Shown: positions 16,164 to 21,484 of the stretch, one piece after another | Position numbering within the stretch: position 1 is the stretch's first letter | Layout: every line of letters starts with the position of its first letter | DNA from: an uncultured Lachnospiraceae bacterium | Lineage (GTDB): Bacteria > Bacillota_A > Clostridia > Lachnospirales > Lachnospiraceae | Assembly (NCBI GenBank): GCA_900555005.1 | Contig: USJM01000009.1 | Span: 1-21,484, forward strand | Length of the DNA stretch: 21,484 bases | Direction of reading: 5' to 3' | Made by a program: the position numbers and the translations under genes | Notes under the pieces: generated by a model | Seen by the model: only the letters and a program-made list of their open reading frames with translations | What the model was told of the DNA's origin: nothing | Databases searched by the model: none

Positions 16164-16988
16164 ATGAAGATAATAGATGTGAAGCTGGACACGGTCTGCG
16201 GATATACGAGTACCCTTCCTGTTTTCGATGAACCGGAGATTGCGTTTGCGGGGAAGTCGAATGTGGGAAAGTCCTCCCTGATCAACGCAGTCATGAAACG
16301 CAGGCGTCTTGCGAGGGTTGGTGAGACCCCCGGCAAGACCCGGACAATCAATTTCTATCATGTGGTGGCGGAGGTGCCGAAAGCGCCGGAGAATGGCAGC
16401 GTGAATACGTCTTCCCTGCAGCAGAACGTGGAGAATGCCGCAGGGGCTGCAGACAGTCTGCAGGCTGAAGCCGTCCGGAAAAAGAAGCTTCGCTGGAAAA
16501 AGGATCCGTCCAGACAGAAGGCGCTAAGCGCGAAGACCGGACAGGCACACGTCAGGAGCAGCCAGAAGGAAGACGCATCTCAGACTGCAGGCCGCGTTCC
16601 GACCGAGCGGAAGCCCTTTTTCCTGGTGGATCTGCCAGGTTACGGATATGCGAATGTGTCAGTGTCGGAGAAGGGAAAGTGGGGAGAGATGATTGAGCGC
16701 TACCTCAACTCCTCCCCGGGGCTGAAAAAGGTCTTTCTGCTTGTCGATATCCGGCACGAGCCGAATGCGAATGACATTCAGATGTACGACTGGGTGCGGG
16801 CGAGCGGGTTTACGCCGGTCATCATCGCGACAAAAGCCGACAAGCTTGGGAAAAGCCAGCAGCTCCGCCAGATTGAGGTCATCCGGAAGACCTTAAAAGC
16901 ACCGGAGACAGCAGAAATCCTGCCATTCTCCGCCCCTTCCGGACAAGGCCTGGGCGAAATCTACCGTGTGATCCAGCAGGTGATATGA
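16164..16988 (+). CDS. engB: Ribosome-assembly GTPase EngB/YsxC with a large basic insertion
   Basis: This is a TRAFAC-class GTPase needed for late large-subunit ribosome assembly. G1 is AGKSNVGKSS (29-38), switch I/G2 TPGKTRTINF (55-64), G3 DLPGYGYA (155-162), G4 TKAD (223-226) and G5 SAPSGQG (256-262). The C-terminus and the KWGEMIERYL helix are family-typical. The protein is 274 aa, against about 195-200 for ordinary members. The excess lies between YHVVAE (about 70) and KPFFLVDLPG (about 150), where relatives have about 10 residues. The insert is low-complexity, Ala/Gln/Ser-rich, then strongly basic (RKKKLRWKKDP), in frame and without stops. All G motifs are intact, so the enzyme should be functional. 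AAGGAGAG before the start is the ribosome site. No lon gene lies between clpX and engB. Confidence 0.92.
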   Translation: MKIIDVKLDTVCGYTSTLPVFDEPEIAFAGKSNVGKSSLINAVMKRRRLARVGETPGKTRTINFYHVVAEVPKAPENGSVNTSSLQQNVENAAGAADSLQAEAVRKKKLRWKKDPSRQKALSAKTGQAHVRSSQKEDASQTAGRVPTERKPFFLVDLPGYGYANVSVSEKGKWGEMIERYLNSSPGLKKVFLLVDIRHEPNANDIQMYDWVRASGFTPVIIATKADKLGKSQQLRQIEVIRKTLKAPETAEILPFSAPSGQGLGEIYRVIQQVI

Positions 16989-16994
16989 TATACT
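16986..16994 (+). promoter_or_regulatory. Possible extended -10 promoter for valS
   Basis: TGA (the engB stop codon) directly precedes TATACT at 16989-16994. Transcription starting about 7 bases on would place the entire hairpin element 16993-17124 in the 5' leader of valS. No -35 hexamer is seen at the expected position. Confidence 0.35.
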
Positions 16995-17124
16995 GAATAA
17001 GTCCCAGTCGCCGTGAACAGGTACATGACGTGCTCGCACGTCGATGTGCCTGTTCACGAGCGACGACAAAGGTATTAGCACGAAAGCTGCGGAGCAGCGA
17101 AGTGCCGCGAGGGGACTTATTCAG
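16993..17124. repeat. 132-bp nested inverted-repeat element in front of valS
   Basis: The outer arms CTGAATAAGTCCC (16993-17005) and GGGACTTATTCAG (17112-17124) are perfect 13-bp complements. They enclose a long hairpin (17007-17064, about 26 pairs with two single-base bulges and one G-T, tetraloop CTCG) and a second hairpin (GCAC...GTGC 17078-17105, containing GCTGC/GCAGC around GGA). The result is a three-way-junction fold. It fits a MITE/REP-like intergenic repeat with terminal inverted repeats, or a structured leader RNA. It lacks the T-box consensus and has no U-tract after the right arm. It begins 4 bases after the engB stop and ends 46 bases before valS. Confidence 0.8.
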
Positions 17125-17170
17125 GAAAAGCGAATACCAAATTGAAATTTTTGAGGAGCAGAAGGAACAG

Positions 17171-19821
17171 ATGGGCACGAAACAGCTTGAGAAGACGTAT
17201 AACCCGTCCGGAATGGAAGACAGGATCTATCACAGGTGGCTGGAGAAGGGATACTTTCACGCACAGGTGAATCCGGACAAAAAACCATTTACCATTATCA
17301 TGCCGCCGCCGAATATCACAGGGCAGCTGCACATGGGGCATGCGCTTGACAATACCATGCAGGACATCCTGATCCGCTGGAAGCGGATGGAAGGGTACGA
17401 GGCGCTGTGGCAGCCGGGAACCGATCATGCAGCCATCGCGACCGAGGTCAAGGTCACGAACATGCTCAAGGATAAGGGCATCGACAAGCATCAGATCGGC
17501 CGCGAAGAGTTCCTGAAGTACTGCTGGCAGTGGAAGGATGAGTACGGTTCCAGAATCCTGAAGCAGCTCCAGAAGATCGGCTGCAGCGCCGACTGGGACA
17601 GAGAGCGCTTCACGATGGACGAGGGCTGCTCCCGCGCTGTCGAGACCGTGTTTGTGAGGCTCTATGAAAAGGGCTGGATCACAAGGGAAACCGCATCATC
17701 AACTGGTGCCCGAAGTGCCAGACATCCCTGTCTGACGCGGAGGTCGAGCATGTAGACCAGGATGGCTTTTTCTGGCATATCAAGTACCCGATTGTCGGCG
17801 AGGAAGGACAGTTTGTCGAGATCGCAACGACCAGGCCGGAGACGCTTCTCGGAGATACGGCTGTCGCGGTGAATCCGGACGACGACCGGTATAAGGCGCT
17901 GGTCGGAAAGATGCTGAAGCTTCCTCTGACAGACCGTGAGATTCCGGTGATTGCGGATGCGTATGTGGACAAGGAGTTCGGAACGGATGTGTCAAGATTA
18001 CGCCGGCTCATGACCCGAACGACTTCCAGGTCGGCAAGCGGCATCATCTGGAGGAGATCAATATCCTGAACGATGATGCGACCATGAACAGCCTCTGCGG
18101 CAAGTACGCTGGAATGGACCGCTACAAAGCCAGGAAGGCGATGGTCGAGGATCTGAAGGAGCAGGGGCTGCTTGTCAAGGTTGTTCCGATCACACACTCG
18201 GTTGGAACACACGACCGCTGCCACACGACGGTTGAGCCGATGCTCAAGCCGCAGTGGTTTGTGAAGATGGACGAGATGGCGAAGGCGGCGCTTGAGGTCG
18301 TGAAGACCGACGATCTGAATTTCGTGCCGGAGCACTTTGAAAAAACATATACACACTGGCTGGAGAATATCCAGGACTGGTGCATCTCCAGACAGCTGTG
18401 GTGGGGACACCGGATCCCGGCATACTACTGCGACGACTGCGGAGAAGTCGTTGTCAGAGCCGGCGGGGCGCCGGACGTGTGCCCGAAGTGCGGCGGCAGG
18501 CATTTCACGCAGGATCCGGATTCCCTTGACACCTGGTTCTCCTCCGCCCTCTGGCCGTTCTCGACACTGGGCTGGCCGATGATACCCCGGAGCTGAAGTA
18601 TTTCTATCCGACCGATGTCCTTGTGACAGGTTACGACATCATCTTCTTCTGGGTCATCCGAATGGTGTTCTCGGCGCTGGAGCAGACTGGAAAAAGCCCG
18701 TTCAAGTATGTGCTGATCCATGGCCTTGTCCGGGACGACAAGGGCCGTAAGATGTCCAAGTCTCTCGGAAATGGAATTGACCCGCTTGAGGTGATCGACA
18801 AGTACGGCGCGGATGCGCTGAGACTCACGCTGATGACCGGGAATGCACCGGGGAATGATATGAGGTTCTACTGGGAGCGCGTGGAGAACTCCAGAAATTT
18901 CTGCAACAAGATCTGGAATGCGACCCGGTTTATTCTGATGAATCTCGAGAGACAGCAGGCGCCGGAGCATATATCGCCAGAGGAGCTGACCCCGGCAGAC
19001 AGGTGGATCCTTTCGAAGGCGAATACGCTGGCAAAGGATGTCACCGAGAATATGAATAAGTTTGAACTCGGAATTGCCGTACAGAAGGTCTATGACTTCC
19101 TCTGGGACGAGTTCTGTGACTGGTACATCGAGATGGTGAAGCCGCGGCTCTACAGTGATGACGACCAGACGAAGGGTGCGGCACTCTGGACTTTGAAAAC
19201 AGTCCTGATCCAGGGACTGAAGCTGCTCCATCCGTTCATGCCGTTTATCACGGAGGAACTCTTCACATCGCTGCAGGATAAAGAGGAAACCATCATGCGC
19301 TCTGCATGGCCTGTCTTCCGGGAGGACTGGAACGATCCGCAGGAGGAGAAGGAAATCGACGCCGTCAAGGATGCGGTCCGGCAATCCGGAATGTGCGTAC
19401 GGGCATGAACGTTCCGCCGTCAAAGAAGGCAAAGGTGATCGTCGTGTCGGATGACGAGGAGGTGCGCGGTATCTTCGAGCGGAACAGCGTGTTCTTTGCG
19501 GCTCTCGGTATGGCGAGCGAGGTGAAGGTCCAGAAGGACAAGGAGGGGGTTGCGGAGTCTTCGGCCTCCTGCGTGATTCACAATGCGACCATTTTCATGC
19601 CGATGGAGGAGCTGGTCGATGTCGGCAAGGAGATCGAGCGCCTTGAGAAAGAGCAGAAGCGGCTGGAAGGTGAGTTGAAGCGGTCCGACAGTATGCTGGG
19701 CAACGAGCGGTTCCTGAGCAAGGCACCGGAGGCGAAGGTTGCGGAAGAGAAGGCAAAGAGAGAAAAGTATGCACAGCTGATGAAGCAGGTGACGGAGAGA
19801 CTGCAGCAGCTGAAGCGGTAA
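17171..19821 (+). CDS. valS: Valyl-tRNA synthetase; four frameshifts
   Basis: This is the class I aminoacyl-tRNA synthetase that charges tRNA-Val. I chose ATG 17171 ([20 protein letters not shown]), which matches the family start; an upstream in-frame ATG at 17030 lies inside the hairpin element. The HIGH motif is HMGH at about 54-57, and KMSKS is at about 528-532 after correction. The editing domain ([18 protein letters not shown]), [11 protein letters not shown] and a C-terminal coiled coil ([17 protein letters not shown]) are present. The frame breaks near 17685, 17991, 18579 and 19381, each mended by one added G in a G run, giving about 884 aa, normal for ValS. An essential gene with four clean single-base losses points to sequence error. 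GAGGAG at 17154-17159 is a weakly placed ribosome site. Confidence 0.93.
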
Positions 19822-19871
19822 GGCCGAAGACAGACCGCCGGGATATGAGGCTTCTGCCGGCAAGAGAAAGG

Positions 19872-19917
19872 GAAGGTGCCCGGATACAATCGCGTCCGGG
19901 CGCCTTCATTTTTATTT
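19872..19917 (+). terminator. Intrinsic terminator after valS
   Basis: The 13-bp stem 19872-19884/19895-19907 (one T-G pair) has a 10-nt loop and is followed by the T-rich ATTTTTATTT. It lies about 50 bases after the valS stop. Confidence 0.92.
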
Positions 19918-19951
19918 AATAAAATGTACCAGGTAAGGTCAGCCTGTTTCA

Positions 19952-19960
19952 TGCTACAAT
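19952..19960 (+). promoter_or_regulatory. Extended -10 promoter for the YARHG protein gene
   Basis: TGC precedes TACAAT (19955-19960), with no good -35. GGAGGG at 19975-19980 is the ribosome site for the ATG at 19986. An in-frame ATG at 19959 overlaps this -10 box and is not a credible start. Confidence 0.5.
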
Positions 19961-19985
19961 GGTCAAAACACCACGGAGGGTATTT

Positions 19986-21095
19986 ATGACCAGATTCAGA
20001 TATCGTGCAAAGGTGGCGGAGGGATTCTTCCTGCTTCTGCTGTTTTTGCTGATCTTTTCAATTAGCCCGAAGGCAGCGCCCTCGGGCTACCTGCTTCCGC
20101 AGAGTTCCTATGCCTATATTACGCAGGAGGAGGTCTCGGGCTGGCCGTCTCAGGCTCTCTGCTATGCCAGGAACGAGATTTATGCGCGAAACGGCAAGAT
20201 GTTTGAGTCGGAGGAGCTGCAGGCATATTTCAACTCACAGTACTGGTATCATGGAATATATACACCTGATCAGTTCAGCGATTCGATGCTGAATGCCTAC
20301 GAGACGGCGAATGTTCAGACCCTTCTGGACATCGAGAAGAACCAGGGAGAGTATGTTCTTGATCAGCCGGGGTACTCGTTTGATTCGCTGACCCCTTATG
20401 CGGAGGAGGGGGAGCAGGCAACGGAGTCCCTGGCGGATTCTTTCACGGTTGATCCGAACAGCTATATTTTCTCGGACAGCAGCGCGCGGGTCCTGACGGC
20501 GCAGGAGATCAGCCAGCTTTCACTCCAGGAGCTGTGCTACGCACGGTATGAGATCTATGCGAGACACGGCTACATCTTCTCTTCGACGGAGCTGTCCGAC
20601 TATTTCAACGCCAAGAACTGGTACTGGGGGACGGTGGATGCCTCTGCATTCTCTCCGAGTCTTCTGAACTATGTGGAGATCCAGAACATCGACTCTCTTC
20701 AGGCACAGGAGCAGGCGCAGGGCGGCTATGCGACGGACCAGCCGGGCTACAGCTACTCGGCGGTGCGCTCTTTCCCGGCTCAGGCAGCCGCAACCGTTTC
20801 CGAGAACGATTATATCTTTTATGACAGCGCGCTCCGCTATCTGACGGATGCCGATGTCTCAGGGATGGGGCTTCAGCAGCTGTGCTACGCGCGCAATGAG
20901 ATCTATGCGCGGAGAGGCTATATCTTCCAGTCATCGGAACTGAGAGAGTATTTCGGAAGCAAGCCCTGGTATTCGCCGACCCTGCCGGCAGATTCATTTT
21001 CCGAATCTGTCTTCAATGAATTCGAGACTGCGAATATTGCGCTTCTGAAGCAGCATGAGTATGCAATCAACCCGAACGGGTACCAGCTATACTGA
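19986..21095 (+). CDS. Exported or membrane-anchored protein with three YARHG domains
   Basis: This 369-aa protein has one strongly hydrophobic N-terminal segment (about residues 12-27, FFLLLLFLLIFSIS), an uncleaved anchor or a signal peptide. Three repeats follow, each centred on a YARxEIYAR-x-G motif at about residues 60, 185 and 301 (YARNEIYARNG, YARYEIYARHG, YARNEIYARRG). Each is followed by an F-S-EL-YF-x-W-Y pattern, the YARHG domain. The linkers are acidic and Gln/Ser/Tyr-rich (DQPGYS occurs twice). YARHG is an extracellular domain of unknown biochemical role that is frequent in Clostridia and often fused to zinc-ribbon or peptidase modules; here it stands alone in triplicate. The addB start follows 14 bases after the stop, suggesting shared transcription without an obvious functional tie. 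Confidence 0.85.
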   Translation: MTRFRYRAKVAEGFFLLLLFLLIFSISPKAAPSGYLLPQSSYAYITQEEVSGWPSQALCYARNEIYARNGKMFESEELQAYFNSQYWYHGIYTPDQFSDSMLNAYETANVQTLLDIEKNQGEYVLDQPGYSFDSLTPYAEEGEQATESLADSFTVDPNSYIFSDSSARVLTAQEISQLSLQELCYARYEIYARHGYIFSSTELSDYFNAKNWYWGTVDASAFSPSLLNYVEIQNIDSLQAQEQAQGGYATDQPGYSYSAVRSFPAQAAATVSENDYIFYDSALRYLTDADVSGMGLQQLCYARNEIYARRGYIFQSSELREYFGSKPWYSPTLPADSFSESVFNEFETANIALLKQHEYAINPNGYQLY

Positions 21096-21109
21096 CAGGG
21101 GGAATGAGA

Positions 21110-21484
21110 ATGTCTCTGAAACTGATCCTGGGTCCTTCCGGCTGCGGGAAGAGCAGAAAGCTCTTCGAGACGGCGCTTGAGGACGCCGCGCAGAATCCGG
21201 GCAGGCAGCACATCATCCTGGTTCCGGAGCAGTTTACGATGCAGACGCAGCAAAGCCTCTGCTCTCTGAGTAAAAGCGGCGGCATTCTGAATATTGATAT
21301 CCTGAGTTTTTCAAGACTGGCGGTCCGTGTGTTTGAGGAGACGGGCGTCAGAAGAAAAACGCTTCTGAAGGAGACCGGGAAAACTCTGCTGCTCCGCCTG
21401 ATCGCGGACAGGGAGGCAGCCGGTCTTTCTCTTCTTTCAGGGGCGGTCGACCGCCCCGGGGGGGTCGGGGGGGCGGAGAGCACG
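21110..21484 (+). CDS. addB: AddB helicase-nuclease subunit, N-terminal part (runs off the window)
   Basis: This is the ATP-dependent DNA helicase/nuclease subunit of AddAB, the Bacillota counterpart of RecBCD in double-strand-break repair. The first 125 codons are visible. The P-loop GPSGCGKS is at residues 8-15, followed by IILVPEQFTMQTQ, ILNIDILSFSRLAVRVFEE and the DRPG region, all typical of AddB. I chose ATG 21110 over the in-frame ATG 21104 because CAGGGGG at about 21095-21101 is better spaced. The last ~30 bases contain two G7 runs and translate to Gly-rich residues unlike the family, so the sequence there is doubtful. Confidence 0.88.
   Translation, partial: MSLKLILGPSGCGKSRKLFETALEDAAQNPGRQHIILVPEQFTMQTQQSLCSLSKSGGILNIDILSFSRLAVRVFEETGVRRKTLLKETGKTLLLRLIADREAAGLSLLSGAVDRPGGVGGAEST

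Noticed and set aside
16993..17170. T-box riboswitch upstream of valS
   Set aside because: A T-box would be expected for valS in Bacillota, but the conserved AGGGTGG...ACCGCG box is absent and no terminator U-tract follows the stems.
17030..17170. N-terminal extension of valS from 17030
   Set aside because: The extension would translate the hairpin element; ValS proteins start at the [14 protein letters not shown] sequence.
14148..19821. clpP, clpX and valS as decayed pseudogenes, or programmed frameshifting
   Set aside because: The breaks are single-base deletions with all catalytic motifs kept, spread over essential genes, and no slippery-site or stimulatory structure recurs. Sequence error explains them better.

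Overview
The window reads as a chromosomal segment of an anaerobic, low-to-mid-50s %GC Bacillota, most likely Lachnospiraceae-like (Clostridia). This rests on gene content and protein style: strong AGGAGG ribosome sites, the tig-clpP-clpX-engB order, an Opp-type peptide permease, a choline-binding-repeat plus NlpC/P60 wall protein, triple YARHG repeats and AddB. GC was estimated by eye, and the family assignment is an inference.

Layout. 145-1763 (minus): a C69-family dipeptidase, divergent from an oligopeptide permease operon at 1984-6056 (oppB, oppC, oppD, oppF). A separately promoted substrate-binding protein gene (oppA, 6200-7996) follows and ends in a strong terminator. Together these form a peptide uptake and hydrolysis locus. 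8241-10128: a dCMP deaminase-like protein and an NSS-family sodium symporter. 10209-11528: a secreted NlpC/P60 wall hydrolase. 11657-11890 (minus): a small XRE-type regulator, divergent from a DJ-1/PfpI protein (12033-12596). 12688-16038: the proteostasis genes tig, clpP and clpX. 16164-16988: the ribosome-assembly GTPase EngB. 16993-17124: a nested hairpin element in front of valS (17171-19821). 19986-21095: an exported triple-YARHG protein, followed by the start of addB, cut by the window edge.

Data quality. At least twelve points carry a single missing base inside otherwise intact conserved genes (C69 peptidase, oppD, NSS transporter, tig, clpP, clpX three times, valS four times). All are deletions and most fall in short homopolymer runs. 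Several of these genes are essential or nearly so, so I treat them as sequence errors and annotate whole genes across them. The last ~30 bases contain two G7 runs and also look unreliable.

Most interesting signals. (1) OppA appears circularly permuted: the ~70 residues that normally end an SBP_bac_5 protein sit between the signal peptide and the normal N-terminal start, and the protein stops where that segment should begin. It also has no lipobox cysteine. (2) EngB carries an ~80-residue basic insertion between switch I and the G3 motif. (3) The C69 dipeptidase carries a ~45-residue Asp/Glu-rich insertion. (4) The 132-bp nested inverted repeat before valS could be a repeat element or a leader RNA. 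No tRNA, rRNA, CRISPR array or transposase was seen.
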